Positions 34,189 to 42,927 of a stretch of 64,000 nucleotides of DNA are shown one piece after another. Source of the stretch: Candidatus Villigracilis adiacens (GTDB taxonomy: Bacteria; Chloroflexota; Anaerolineae; Anaerolineales; Villigracilaceae); the NCBI GenBank assembly GCA_016703605.1, contig JADJBU010000022.1:62001-126000 (forward strand). The letters are read 5' to 3'. The number at the start of each line of letters is the position of its first letter. The stretch's first letter is position 1. The notes beneath the pieces are model-generated. The model had not been told where the DNA came from. It saw only the letters and a program-made list of their open reading frames with translations, and did not search any database. Position numbers and translations under genes: made by a program.

Positions 34189-35043
34189 ATTTACCCTTCT
34201 TCTCAAATAATGCAGGTTGAACTAACTGGGACATTATAGGTTTAATTCCATCTTCGACCAGTTTGAAATATTTTGGTAATATTTCAATGCCCACGGCATT
34301 TCTTCCCATACGTTGGGAAACATATATCGTTGTTCCCGAACCCATAAATGGATCAAGAACACAATCCCCTTTCTTTGTAAACAACTTAATAAACCATTCC
34401 GGAAGGTCCTCTGGAAAAACAGCACTGTGGCTTCTATTTTTAGTTTCGGTTGCCAAGTGGAGCACATTTGTGGGATAAGCTTTTTCCCTGCCAATCCAGT
34501 TTGCTATTTTTTACCGAAGCCGCTACCAACATTTGACGGATCACGAACTTTATCTGTTTCACTTAATTTTTTCAGCCGTCTCCCAGCCCAATCACCCATT
34601 GGAACCATGACTTCTTCTTGATACATACGAAAATGTTTTTCTTTATTAAATTGCAACAATCTTTCCCAAGAATCTCGGAAACGATTTGGCCATTTCCCAG
34701 GATAGGAATTTTTTTTATGCCAAATAAACTCTTCTGTCCAAAGCCAGCCCTGCTTTTTCATTTCTAAAATCAATTCAATTACATATGTATGACGCTCTCC
34801 ACTTACAACTTTTTCCTTAATATTTAATACAAATGTACCGGTTGGCTTTAAGACACGTAATAACTCTTTAGATACAGGCAAAAACCATTCAACATATTTA
34901 TCAGGGCTGATACCCCCATAAGTATTCGAGCGACTATCTGCGTAAGGAGGAGAAGTAAACACCAAATCAATAGAATTGTCTGCAAGTTTTTTTAATTCCT
35001 CACGGCAGTCGCCAAGCAATAAAGAAGTCTCTGTTTTTTTCAT
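34166..35043 (-). pseudogene. DNA methyltransferase (N4-cytosine/N6-adenine, beta-type order), frameshifted
   Basis: Partner of the adjacent endonuclease. The 5' part (34504-35043) has the catalytic motif TSPPY at residues 30-34 and ends GSGFGKK then TAG. The 3' part (to 34166) reads NVLHLATETKNRSHSAVF and the SAM motif DPFMGSGTT. The parts are in different frames joined at a run of six A on the minus strand (34507-34512). One extra A, or a -1 ribosomal slip there, restores a 292-residue protein reading GKKIANWIGREKAYPTNV. TSPPY and the motif order suggest a beta-class enzyme, m4C more likely. It could be a true mutation, phase variation, recoding, or a sequencing error. Confidence 0.88.
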
Positions 35044-35089
35044 AAATTCAATTATACCTTTAGCATTTGTTCATAGCTTCGAAAAATTA

Positions 35090-36211
35090 TTACATCCAAT
35101 ACCTTTCCTTGGAAAGGTATTGCAACAACAGCTCGACTGCTTGTGGAAGGTTCTTTCGTCCCAAGCCCAGGCGGAAGTGGTTGCGGGCGTCGTCGTAGAC
35201 CGAACCGGGGAGCAGGAGGACGCCTGATTTCCTGACGAGGTCATCGCAGAAGGATTCCACTTCGCCTTGCAGGAGTTTTGGGAAGCCCATCGAGCCTGCT
35301 TTGGGACGAGTCCAGGTAAAGAGGGAGGAGTAACGGGTGAAGAGGTCGTCCACGATGATGAGATTGTTTTTGATTATTTCAAGATTGCGGCTTGCCAGTT
35401 TCGCGCGGTGACGCATGGCGACTTCGGCGAGAAATTCGCTGGGAGCGGAGTTGCAGATGGTGGTGTAGTCTTTGAGCGAGGCGATCTTGTTGAAGAGTTC
35501 GCGGTTCTTCGTGGCAATCCAGCCGATGCGCAGACCCGCCAAGCCGTAGGTCTTGGATGTGACGCCGAGCGAGACGGCATGAGGTCCGTAGTCCACGGCG
35601 GCGGGGAGGCGGTCTTTCACATCATATTCCGATTCGCGGTAGACCTCATCGGAAAAAAGAAGCAGGTTGTTTTCTTTGACAAACTCATTGAGGGCGTCGA
35701 AGTCCGCGCGGGGCATGAGGTAGCCAGTGGGATTATGCGGCAGGTTGACGACAATTGCCTTCGTTGACGGGCGCATCAAGTGGCGCAGTTCGTCCATATC
35801 CAACGCCCAGCCGTTCTCTTCACGAGCGCGCCACGGGCTGATCTGGCAGCCAATCCCCTTTGCCACTTCGCTCAATGCCTGATAATGCGGCGCATGGACG
35901 ATGATATGGTCATTTTCCTTCAACGCCGCCAGCATGAAGAGATAGATCGCCTCGTTCGCGCCGGAGAAAACCAGCACGTCGTCCGGTTTGACGGCGCTGT
36001 AGATTTTGGAAATTTCCTTTCGCAGGGTTGGGCTGCCTTGCGATTCGGTGTAGCCTAGCCAATGATTCTGGAACCGTTCCGCCGCGCCGTCTTCAATGGC
36101 AAGCAAATCCGCAACCGACATGGATTCACAATCGGAAGAACAGAGCAGGAATTCAGCGTTGAATTCGTATTTGGCGAAGTAACGTTCGAGTTTGAAGGGA
36201 GAGAGGAGCAT
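35090..36211 (-). CDS. Class I/II PLP-dependent aminotransferase
   Basis: A 373-residue fold-type I aminotransferase. The PLP lysine is in GVTSKTYGLAGLRIGW; NLPHNPTGYL and LLFSDEVYRESEY supply the Asn and Asp/Tyr contacts, and HFRLGLGR holds the carboxylate-binding Arg. The substrate is not evident; relatives act on amino acids such as aspartate, capreomycidine precursors or aromatic amino acids. Base composition returns to that of the genome at this gene, marking the end of the AT-rich island. An octamer tandem array lies just upstream of its leader. Confidence 0.92.
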   Translation of the reverse strand: MLLSPFKLERYFAKYEFNAEFLLCSSDCESMSVADLLAIEDGAAERFQNHWLGYTESQGSPTLRKEISKIYSAVKPDDVLVFSGANEAIYLFMLAALKENDHIIVHAPHYQALSEVAKGIGCQISPWRAREENGWALDMDELRHLMRPSTKAIVVNLPHNPTGYLMPRADFDALNEFVKENNLLLFSDEVYRESEYDVKDRLPAAVDYGPHAVSLGVTSKTYGLAGLRIGWIATKNRELFNKIASLKDYTTICNSAPSEFLAEVAMRHRAKLASRNLEIIKNNLIIVDDLFTRYSSLFTWTRPKAGSMGFPKLLQGEVESFCDDLVRKSGVLLLPGSVYDDARNHFRLGLGRKNLPQAVELLLQYLSKERYWM

Positions 36212-36252
36212 AGTGATCAGTGGGCAGTGGGCAGCGCGAGAAGGTACGAGAT

Positions 36253-36350
36253 ACAGGTTACAGGTTACCTGTCTACTTGTCTACTTGTTTACTTGTCTAC
36301 TTGTCTACCTGTCTACTTGTCTACTTGTTTACCTGCCTGTCTACCTACCT
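36253..36350. repeat. Octamer tandem repeat (CTACTTGT/CTACCTGT)
   Basis: Two ACAGGTT units are followed by about ten degenerate copies of an 8-bp unit, CTACTTGT or CTACCTGT. It fills the gap between the aminotransferase and DinB genes, and the DinB stop codon (TAG on the minus strand, 36345-36347) lies within its last unit. Confidence 0.9.
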
Positions 36351-36815
36351 CAACGCCCTTTTCACATCGCGATAATGGAGTTGATTATGCAGGTACAACA
36401 TCTTGACCATTTCACGGATGACGGTTTCGCCTAAAAACGGATGCCGTCCCTGGATGTCAAGTTCCTCGTCTTTCAATCCGCTCACCCACTGTATCGACTC
36501 GGCGCGGGTTTGTTTGTACTGCTCCAGCAATTCAGCGGGCGCGAGGTCTTTGGTCTTCTCCTGTTGGGAGGCGTTGTACCGGTCAATGGAGAAATCGTCC
36601 GCTGCGCCTTTGCCGGTGGCGCGGATACTTTCAAAGAGTCGGATCAGTCCGCGCTCGGAGGTGACGTAATGCGAAAGCACGTTGCGGATGCTCCACGTCG
36701 TCCCTTCGGTGTAGACTTCGCGAGTCCATTGATCGCCGGTCAATTCGGCGAAGAATTGCGCCATGCGCTCGCCTTCGGTTTTGAGTTTTTCGGCAAGTTC
36801 AGCGGTTTCAGACAT
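36345..36815 (-). CDS. DinB-family four-helix protein
   Basis: A 156-residue protein of the DinB/YfiT metal-binding helical bundle family. Putative ligand histidines are in NVLSHYVTSERG (helix 2) and HNQLHYRDVKRAL at the C terminus, spaced as in metal-dependent thiol transferases of this group. TTWSIRNVLSH is a typical DinB-family segment. No substrate can be assigned. The stop is supplied by the end of the octamer repeat array. Confidence 0.85.
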   Translation of the reverse strand: MSETAELAEKLKTEGERMAQFFAELTGDQWTREVYTEGTTWSIRNVLSHYVTSERGLIRLFESIRATGKGAADDFSIDRYNASQQEKTKDLAPAELLEQYKQTRAESIQWVSGLKDEELDIQGRHPFLGETVIREMVKMLYLHNQLHYRDVKRALR

Positions 36816-36836
36816 GTTTTACTCCTTAAGATTTTT

Positions 36837-36864
36837 ACCACGAAGGACACAAAGTACACGAAGG
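36837..36864. repeat. Short repeat related to repeat A
   Basis: ACCACGAAGGACACAAAGTA then CACGAAGG. It ends 1 bp before the stop codon of the membrane glycosyltransferase gene and would be read as TTKDTKYTK in frame, a familiar signature of this repeat class. Confidence 0.7.
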
Positions 36865-36865
36865 T

Positions 36866-38494
36866 TTACGGTTCGGGAAAGTTTGCATAATTGATCGAAC
36901 GTTTGCCCGTCGTTGGATAAAAGTAATCCCTGAATTTCGAGATCTGTTCCACAAGCCGTTTGCTGTCTTCAAAATCGGAACGCACATAATAATAATGCGT
37001 ATCGTACGGGCTGTCGCCAAAGACGGCGGCGAGAGTATAACCGTTCTCCTCGGCATAGGTCTTCAATAAAATCGTCATGCCAAACCAGCGCTGGGCAAGG
37101 TTGGCATCAGTGAGTTTGGGCGGCACGAGCGGCGAGTAGTAATCATGAAACATGATGATGTGCGGCTTGTATTCGTCCAAATACTCCACAGTGATCGAGC
37201 CGTTGTGCGCAATAAATTGATCGTTCAAACCCCAGGTATCAATCGCCGTCCAGCCGGAGTAATATGGAATCAAACCCGCCTCGGTCGTCGCGATCACATA
37301 TCCCTTGCCGCGATAATCCGCCAGCATCTGCGCCATCTCCAGACGCCCGTCGCGCTCATAAGGTCGGTCGCAGGATTGCTGGTACAAGGCGAGGAAGCAA
37401 TTCTGAAACCAGGAATAGTAGACGACGCCAAAGGCCAGACCGATCAATGCGATGAAGTACGCGGTTCTCTCGCGGACTTGAGCCTGAATCAGCGCTTCAA
37501 ACTTTATGCCCCGCACAAGCGGAATCCACGAAAGCAGGGCGAGCGGCACGGTTGCATATTGGAAGCGCGCGCCATAGTTCATCTCATCCGAGACGAGGGC
37601 AAAGGCGGAGGCGAAGCCGAGGATGGGCAGGGCATAGACCAGGGTTTCGCGTGTGGTTTCCCTGGCGCGAAAGCCGAGAACGAACGCAAAGAATACCGGC
37701 AACGATAACCTGAACATGTTGAGCATGGAACCGCCGAAGGTGAACCAGTTCCAGCCGCCCTCGCCTTTTTTGTAAAACGGATTCGGCAGCGGATAACCGA
37801 AATAGTCCCAGCGCCAGAGGAAATACGCGCCGCCGAGGGTCAGGAATACCACGCCAAAGGCGAAAATGATCGAGAGGGAGTCTTTCAGTCCGCGCATGAG
37901 GATGACGGCGAGGAGTATCAACCCAGCGAGGATGACGCCTTCGGGACGAATCAGCCCGGTGACGAGTCCGCTCAGGGCGAAGGCGAGAGAAAGCCACCAG
38001 CGTGGATTCTGCTCCTTCATCAGGATCAAGCCCAAGGTCCAGGTGGAGGCGGCGGCGAGGGCAAAGAAAGGCGTCCCGAAGTAAGCGGCTACGTAGGAGA
38101 GTCCGGTCCCGACGGCGAGATAAAGTCCGCTTAAAAAAGAAAGAAAAATATTGCCGTTATGGATGCGGCGATTCCCCCAGTAAATGATGAGAACCGTGAG
38201 CAGGTGCGAGGCAAAGCCGATGCCGCGGACCGACTGCCCGACGGTGAAGCCGAGTTTGATCAACGCGGCGGATGCGACCATGAAAAGAAAATCTGTCGCG
38301 CCGTCTACGGGGGTTTCGCCGATGTTCCAGACAACGCCGTGACCGCCCGCGAGATGCTGGGCGTAACGCATGATCATCGCGGCGTCTTCAAAGGGCGGGA
38401 TGGCGAAGTCAATGAAGGTAAAAGAATAATAGAGAGTAGAGAATAGTAAGAGGAGCGAGACGAGAAGATCAGGGAGGAGTTTTTTTGAGGTCAT
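36866..38494 (-). CDS. Polytopic membrane protein, probable glycosyltransferase
   Basis: A 542-residue protein with about 9-11 membrane helices in residues 1-370 and a C-terminal extracytoplasmic domain. The early loop FEDAAMIMRYAQHLAGGHG resembles the acidic first loop of GT-C enzymes such as arabinofuranosyltransferases that use lipid-linked sugars; I cannot name the closest family. The ATG at 38494 is preferred to the TTG at 38497. No Shine-Dalgarno sequence is visible because a tandem-repeat array runs up to the start codon. Confidence 0.78.
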   Translation of the reverse strand: MTSKKLLPDLLVSLLLLFSTLYYSFTFIDFAIPPFEDAAMIMRYAQHLAGGHGVVWNIGETPVDGATDFLFMVASAALIKLGFTVGQSVRGIGFASHLLTVLIIYWGNRRIHNGNIFLSFLSGLYLAVGTGLSYVAAYFGTPFFALAAASTWTLGLILMKEQNPRWWLSLAFALSGLVTGLIRPEGVILAGLILLAVILMRGLKDSLSIIFAFGVVFLTLGGAYFLWRWDYFGYPLPNPFYKKGEGGWNWFTFGGSMLNMFRLSLPVFFAFVLGFRARETTRETLVYALPILGFASAFALVSDEMNYGARFQYATVPLALLSWIPLVRGIKFEALIQAQVRERTAYFIALIGLAFGVVYYSWFQNCFLALYQQSCDRPYERDGRLEMAQMLADYRGKGYVIATTEAGLIPYYSGWTAIDTWGLNDQFIAHNGSITVEYLDEYKPHIIMFHDYYSPLVPPKLTDANLAQRWFGMTILLKTYAEENGYTLAAVFGDSPYDTHYYYVRSDFEDSKRLVEQISKFRDYFYPTTGKRSINYANFPEP

Positions 38495-38500
38495 CAAGTT

Positions 38501-38571
38501 ACAGGTTACAGGTTACAGGTTGAAGGTTGAAGGTTGAAGGTTGAAGGTTGAAGGTTGAAGGTTGAAGGTTT
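38501..38571. repeat. Octamer tandem repeat (AGGTTGAA)
   Basis: Two to three ACAGGTT units then seven copies of GGTTGAA(G) units, ending in GGTTTTTAAAT. It bridges the SDR stop codon (38572-38574) and the start of the membrane glycosyltransferase gene (38494), leaving no other spacer. Confidence 0.92.
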
Positions 38572-39291
38572 TTAAATCAGCGAATATCCGCCGTCCACGA
38601 CGATGGTTTGCCCGGTAATATACTCGTTTTTGATGAGAAATTCGAGAGCGGATGTGATCTCTTCGAGTGCGGCGGGGCGTTTGAGCGGAAGTTTTTCGAC
38701 GAGGTTTTTCCATTGCTCCGGCGTGACGACGTCGGAAGGCAGGACCAATCCCGGCGCGATGGCGTTGACGCGGATCGCGGGCGCAAGGGAACGAGCCAGC
38801 ATTTTGGTAAGCGATTCCAATCCCGCTTTGCTGACGGTATAGGATGGGTAACGGCTCCACGCTTTTTGCGCGCCAATATCGGAGATGTTGACAATGACTC
38901 CGCCGCCGGTCATCCGCTTTGCGGCATGTTGGGCGATGAGAAAGGGCGCGCGCAGGTTGAGGTCGAGGGCGGCGTCCCAATCGCGGGTTTCCATATCGCG
39001 CGGATGCCCAGCCGCCATAACCGCCGCAGAATTGACGACGACTTTGAGAGGCGCGTTCATCTCGTCCACCATCGAGAAGAGAAATTCGATTTTTTCCGGG
39101 AGGGTCAGATCGGCGCGAATGGGCAGGCAGTCCACGCCGAGAGAGCGAATCTCGTCGGCGGTTTTATCCGCCTCATCCACCGAGCCGCGATGGTGGAGCG
39201 CGATGGAATATCCCATGCGGGCAAGGTGCATTGCAAAGGCTTTGCCAAGTCGGCGGGCGGAGCCGGTGACGAGGGCGAGGGGAAGGGTCAC
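38572..39291 (-). CDS. Short-chain dehydrogenase/reductase, pteridine reductase-like
   Basis: A 239-residue Rossmann-fold oxidoreductase. The nucleotide motif is TGSARRLGKA, fitting the TGxxxRxG form typical of pteridine reductase-like SDRs, followed by HHRGS, which suggests NADPH. The catalytic Tyr and Lys are in YPSYTVSKAG; the usual Ser is replaced in VNISDIGAQ by Asp one residue on, as in some pteridine reductases. VNSAAVM and NAIAPGLV are normal. A role in folate/biopterin reduction is inferred. Confidence 0.88.
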   Translation of the reverse strand: MTLPLALVTGSARRLGKAFAMHLARMGYSIALHHRGSVDEADKTADEIRSLGVDCLPIRADLTLPEKIEFLFSMVDEMNAPLKVVVNSAAVMAAGHPRDMETRDWDAALDLNLRAPFLIAQHAAKRMTGGGVIVNISDIGAQKAWSRYPSYTVSKAGLESLTKMLARSLAPAIRVNAIAPGLVLPSDVVTPEQWKNLVEKLPLKRPAALEEITSALEFLIKNEYITGQTIVVDGGYSLI

Positions 39292-39473
39292 GACAGGATT
39301 TTACATGGAAATTCAGGTTTCAATCAGGTCTCCCGCGGTCGGTTTATCTGCAATCGCATCTTCCGCACATGGAAGGGGTTAGAAAAACACAAGGGTATTG
39401 CGTGACGGTCGGTCAATAACGGAATGTACAGCGGTAAAAATCTTATTACAAGGGTATTCAAGAGGATAATTCC

Positions 39474-40052
39474 ATGATCCCAAAATGGGTGACAATTCAT
39501 ATCGAACGTCCGCGCGCAAAACGGCTCGCAAATTATCTGATCGAACTGACCGAGCCAGGTCACACCATCCTCGATTGCGGCTGCGGAACGATGTATGTGG
39601 CAAACCTAATCCACCAGGCTTCGGGAGCCAGGATTATCGGTTCTGATATTCTAAATTTCAACGAATCGGAACTTGAAATGTGCGTCTGCCCGGGCGAAAA
39701 CCTGCCCTTCGCCGACTCGAGCGTGGATGTGGTGCTGTTGATTTTCGTTCTGCATCACAGCCAGGAGCCAGAATCGATTCTCAGGGAAAGCATCCGTGTG
39801 GCTCGAAAACGCGTCATCATCTTCGAGGATGTTTATGAAAACCGCTTTGAATTGGGCTTCCTCAAAATCTTCGACTGGCTGGGAAATCGCACGGTCTCCG
39901 CATCCATCCCCCTGCCCTTCACATTCAAGCCGGAAGCGGAATGGAAACGCATCTTCCACGACCTTGGCACGAAACTGATATCGGCGAATCCCGTGCGCCC
40001 TTTATTCTTTCTTCCAACAAGACACCGCGGTTTCGTAGTGGACGTGGAATAA
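39474..40052 (+). CDS. SAM-dependent methyltransferase (type 11)
   Basis: A 192-residue class I methyltransferase. Motif I is ILDCGCGTMYVANL, the acidic strand end is GSDILNF, PFADSSVDVVLLIFVLHH is motif II/III, and a post-core tail RVIIFEDVYENRFE follows. GAGG lies 8 nt before the ATG. Monocistronic, with the tRNA-Arg gene next on the same strand. Substrate unknown; relatives modify small molecules such as quinones or sugars. Confidence 0.87.
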   Translation: MIPKWVTIHIERPRAKRLANYLIELTEPGHTILDCGCGTMYVANLIHQASGARIIGSDILNFNESELEMCVCPGENLPFADSSVDVVLLIFVLHHSQEPESILRESIRVARKRVIIFEDVYENRFELGFLKIFDWLGNRTVSASIPLPFTFKPEAEWKRIFHDLGTKLISANPVRPLFFLPTRHRGFVVDVE

Positions 40053-40068
40053 CAGGGTTTGCCGGACG

Positions 40069-40120
40069 GAGTCCAAAGCGGCGCTGTGGCGCCATGGCGA
40101 CATCTCCCGACTTTGGACTC
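40069..40120. repeat. Palindromic repeat B
   Basis: GAGTCCAAAG and CTTTGGACTC close a 10-bp stem; the interior contains GGCGC/GCGCC. The sequence between (CATCTCCCGACTTTGGACTC) matches, in opposite orientation, the internal palindrome of the MITE-like element at 25665-25718. Confidence 0.75.
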
Positions 40121-40152
40121 GCTCGAACATCCTGCCGCGGACTCGAATCGTG

Positions 40153-40158
40153 TATAAT
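40153..40158 (+). promoter_or_regulatory. -10 box of tRNA-Arg
   Basis: TATAAT preceded by TG at an extended -10 spacing, 9 nt before the tRNA 5' end. No clear -35. Confidence 0.55.
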
Positions 40159-40167
40159 TTTCTCCAT

Positions 40168-40240
40168 GCCCCAGTAGCTCAATGGATAGAGCGCCTGACT
40201 TCGGATCAGTAGGTTGTGGGTTCGACTCCTGCCTGGGGCG
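40168..40240 (+). tRNA. tRNA-Arg(UCG)
   Basis: A 73-nt cloverleaf: acceptor GCCCCAG/CTGGGGC, D stem GCTC/GAGC, anticodon loop CTTCGGA with anticodon TCG, T loop TTCGACT in stem GTGGG/CCTGC (with mismatches), discriminator G. CCA is not encoded. It reads CGA by Watson-Crick pairing and probably CGG by wobble. Uninterrupted, unlike the initiator tRNA. Confidence 0.93.
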
Positions 40241-40296
40241 CCTTTTATTTAAGTCAGCGGTTGCCCCCATTGAGGGGATGAAATGGGTAATCGAAT

Positions 40297-40335
40297 AAAA
40301 AAAGCGACCGCCGCATCAGGCGACAGTCGCTTTTT
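40297..40335. terminator. Bidirectional terminator
   Basis: AAAAAGCGAC pairs with GTCGCTTTTT around a GC-rich loop, with A-run on one side and T-run on the other. It ends both the tRNA-Arg transcript and the minus-strand beta-CASP/RNase D operon. Confidence 0.88.
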
Positions 40336-40350
40336 AAAACTCATGAACCG

Positions 40351-41745
40351 CTATAGATCCACTTCCTCGTGCAAATCGGGATAATGCACCCGATCCATTC
40401 CCCTGCCTTTCAACAACCCCTGCAGGGTCGCCGCCTGCTTTTCTTCACCGTGGACGAGGAAAACATCCTTCACGCTGTCCTTTACGCCGAGCGCATACTT
40501 TACCAGCAAATCCTGCCCGGCATGACCGGAAAGCCCGCCGATGGTCGCCACATCGCATTTGCGCTTGTAGATTTCGCCAAAGATGCGCACCTCCGGTTCG
40601 CGGTCTGCCAGCCTGCGGCCGAGAGTCTCAGGCGCCTGCCACGAAACAATGCAAATGGTATTCCTCGGGTTCTCAATGTTATTCCTGATGTGATGCACGA
40701 TCCGGCCCGTTTCCGCCATGCCCGAAGCGGAGATGATGACCATCGGGTCGGAGCGTTCATTGAGCGCCTTCGAATCTTCGACCGAGCGGATATACGTCAG
40801 CATTTTAAAATCCAGCGCGGGGTGGCGCGATTCGCGCACGAATTCCTTCGTCTCATCGTCGAAACATTCAAGATGATTCTTGAAGATATCCGAAGCCCTC
40901 ACCGCCAGCGGGCTGTCAACATACACCGGAACGCGCGGCACATCGCCCTCGAACATCATCCGGTTCAAGTGATATACGATCTCCTGCGTGCGCCCCACCG
41001 CAAAAGCCGGCACGATCACCTTCCCGCCGCGTTCGACCGTCCTTTTGACGATGCTTTCAAACTCATTAAAGGCCAGTTCCGGGTCATTATGGCTCTTATC
41101 GCCGTATGTGCTTTCCATGATCATGTAATCCGCGTGATCCGGCAGGACGGGGTCGCGCAGCAGGGGAAGTTTATAACGCCCGATATCCCCGGAAAACCAA
41201 AGATGGATTTTCCTGCCCTTCTCCTCGATCTCCAACGACACGCCGGCCGAACCCAAAATATGTCCCGCTTCGTAAAACCTCGCCACTACGCCCGGGATCG
41301 GTTCGAACGCTTGGGCGTAATCCGCTCCGGTAAACATTCCCGCCACCGCTTCCGCATCCTGCTCGGTATAAAGCGGTTCAACCGGTTCCTCGCCGCGCTG
41401 CGCCCGTTTTTTATTGACAAACTCCGCATCCGACTCCTGGATGCGCCCCGAATCCGCAAGCATCACGGTCGCAATATCCTGCGTGGCGCGCGTCGCCCAG
41501 ATCGCCCCTTCATATCCCTGCCGCACAAGGTTCGGCAGGTTGCCCGAATGGTCGATGTGCGCGTGGGAAAGAATGACGGCATCCACACTTGCGGGGTCGT
41601 AGCGAAAATTCATATTCCGCTCATACGCCAGCGAGCGTTTCCCCTGATACATTCCGCAATCCAGCAAAAGCCTCTTACCGTTGATCTCGAGCAAATGCTG
41701 GCTCCCCGTCACCGTATGAGCCGCGCCATGAAATCTAATCCGCAT
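40351..41745 (-). CDS. Beta-CASP metallo-beta-lactamase ribonuclease
   Basis: A 464-residue RNA-processing-type nuclease of the CPSF73/YSH1-like MBL family. The zinc-binding site is SHAHIDHSG, with further ligands in EAGHILGSAG and WFSGDIGR. The beta-CASP domain has ESTYGDKSH, AFAVGRTQEIVY, and SGMAETGRIVHHI, and the C-terminal RMK-type domain contains GLSGHAGQDLL and LVHGE. It acts on RNA in the cytoplasm. The start overlaps the RNase D stop by 11 bp, so both are translated from one mRNA, joining two ribonucleases. Confidence 0.93.
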   Translation of the reverse strand: MRIRFHGAAHTVTGSQHLLEINGKRLLLDCGMYQGKRSLAYERNMNFRYDPASVDAVILSHAHIDHSGNLPNLVRQGYEGAIWATRATQDIATVMLADSGRIQESDAEFVNKKRAQRGEEPVEPLYTEQDAEAVAGMFTGADYAQAFEPIPGVVARFYEAGHILGSAGVSLEIEEKGRKIHLWFSGDIGRYKLPLLRDPVLPDHADYMIMESTYGDKSHNDPELAFNEFESIVKRTVERGGKVIVPAFAVGRTQEIVYHLNRMMFEGDVPRVPVYVDSPLAVRASDIFKNHLECFDDETKEFVRESRHPALDFKMLTYIRSVEDSKALNERSDPMVIISASGMAETGRIVHHIRNNIENPRNTICIVSWQAPETLGRRLADREPEVRIFGEIYKRKCDVATIGGLSGHAGQDLLVKYALGVKDSVKDVFLVHGEEKQAATLQGLLKGRGMDRVHYPDLHEEVDL

Positions 41746-42871
41746 GATTCACTCCTAACGCACTGAGTATCTGCCCGCCAAACATCTCGAAACGCGCGGG
41801 CGCTTCCTTCATCAAAACCTTCAACTCTTCCAGGTCCTTCGGCGGCTGATCCGCGAGAAGCGCCAGGTAGGGTTTCGGCAGGATGATGTCCGACTCGACC
41901 TTCATATCCATCCCCGTTTTCTTTCTCCACGCCTTGATCTTTTCCAGCCGCCGCAGCACCGCATCACTCTTACGGTCGTCCTTTTTCTTCGCCACAAGCG
42001 GAGCCTCCAGCCCGCGCCGGATCGCGCCAAGGAGCATGTCGCCCCACAGGCGAATCTGCTTCTCTGAAAGCCCGGCAGCGGAAAGGTCCACCTTCGCCTC
42101 CGGCGGATTTTTTGCAAGCGCGATCAACACATCGTCCATGACCACTTTATACGGCGGTCTATCCAAGCGTTCCGCCTCCCTGTCCCTGAAATGACAGAGG
42201 TTGGCAACAACTGTCAACTCGCGCTGGGTCAGGTCTTTGCGAGCCGAAAAACGCTCCCAGGACGCCCCATTCGAGCGCGGTTTAACCTCTTCGAATCGGC
42301 AGGCTCGCTCGAAATCCTCCAGCGCAAAATGCATCCGGGACGCTTCCCTCAATTCGGCTTCGAGGGTGTCGCGCAGGTCGAAGAGATAATGCGTATCCAG
42401 CCGCGCATAATGGATCTGCTCTTTTGTCAGCGGACGCGCCCCCCAGTTCGCCTTCTGGTGGCGCTTGTCGATCTTCACGCCAAATTTGTCGCCCAGAAGC
42501 CTGTCCAACCCGACGGCGGGATATCCCAATATCCGCGCACCGTGCATGGTGTCGAACAGGTTGGCGAAGGAAAACCCAAAATCGCGCCGCAAACATATCA
42601 GGTCATATTCCGAAGCGTGAAAAATCTTTTCGATGGATGGGTCGCGGAAAATCGGGGCGAGCCTGCTCAAATCATGCAACGCAAGCGGATCGACAATATA
42701 GTCCGTCGAAGCAGTTGAAAACTGAATCAGGCATACTTTTTCACGGAAGGCATGCAGGCTGTTCGATTCCGTATCCACCGCAACCCGCGTCCGAGACGCG
42801 ATGTCCGCGATCATATTCCCCAACAGGTCGGTATTGTCCACCCAGATGGGCGGGGGCAGGTCATTCAGCAT
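41735..42871 (-). CDS. rnd: Ribonuclease D
   Basis: A 378-residue DEDD exonuclease that trims tRNA and other RNA 3' ends. The four acidic positions are in VAVDTESNS (exo I), IFHASEYDLICL (exo II) and HYARLDTHYLFDL (exo III, Tyr type). An HRDC domain lies at about residues 205-290 (RDREAERLDRPPYKVVMDD), with a second helical C-terminal domain. It heads an operon with the beta-CASP ribonuclease. Confidence 0.95.
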   Translation of the reverse strand: MLNDLPPPIWVDNTDLLGNMIADIASRTRVAVDTESNSLHAFREKVCLIQFSTASTDYIVDPLALHDLSRLAPIFRDPSIEKIFHASEYDLICLRRDFGFSFANLFDTMHGARILGYPAVGLDRLLGDKFGVKIDKRHQKANWGARPLTKEQIHYARLDTHYLFDLRDTLEAELREASRMHFALEDFERACRFEEVKPRSNGASWERFSARKDLTQRELTVVANLCHFRDREAERLDRPPYKVVMDDVLIALAKNPPEAKVDLSAAGLSEKQIRLWGDMLLGAIRRGLEAPLVAKKKDDRKSDAVLRRLEKIKAWRKKTGMDMKVESDIILPKPYLALLADQPPKDLEELKVLMKEAPARFEMFGGQILSALGVNHAD

Positions 42872-42927
42872 ATCGGCAGATTATAAACCCGATGATGCGG
42901 ATGATAATGAATTCAACGCTTGCATCA

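Noticed and set aside
36253..36350. Possible CRISPR array
   Set aside because: Units are 8 bp and contiguous, with no unique spacers; it is a simple tandem array. No cas genes are in the window.
36062..36406. Leu/Tyr/Cys-rich protein frames across the octamer array
   Set aside because: They are translations of the tandem repeat (repeated STCLLVYL-type strings), not a gene.
40369..41766. 465-codon open frame on the plus strand opposite the beta-CASP gene
   Set aside because: It is the complementary frame of a conserved nuclease with HAHIDH and other motifs; GC-rich codon bias keeps the opposite strand open. Its translation has no recognisable motif.
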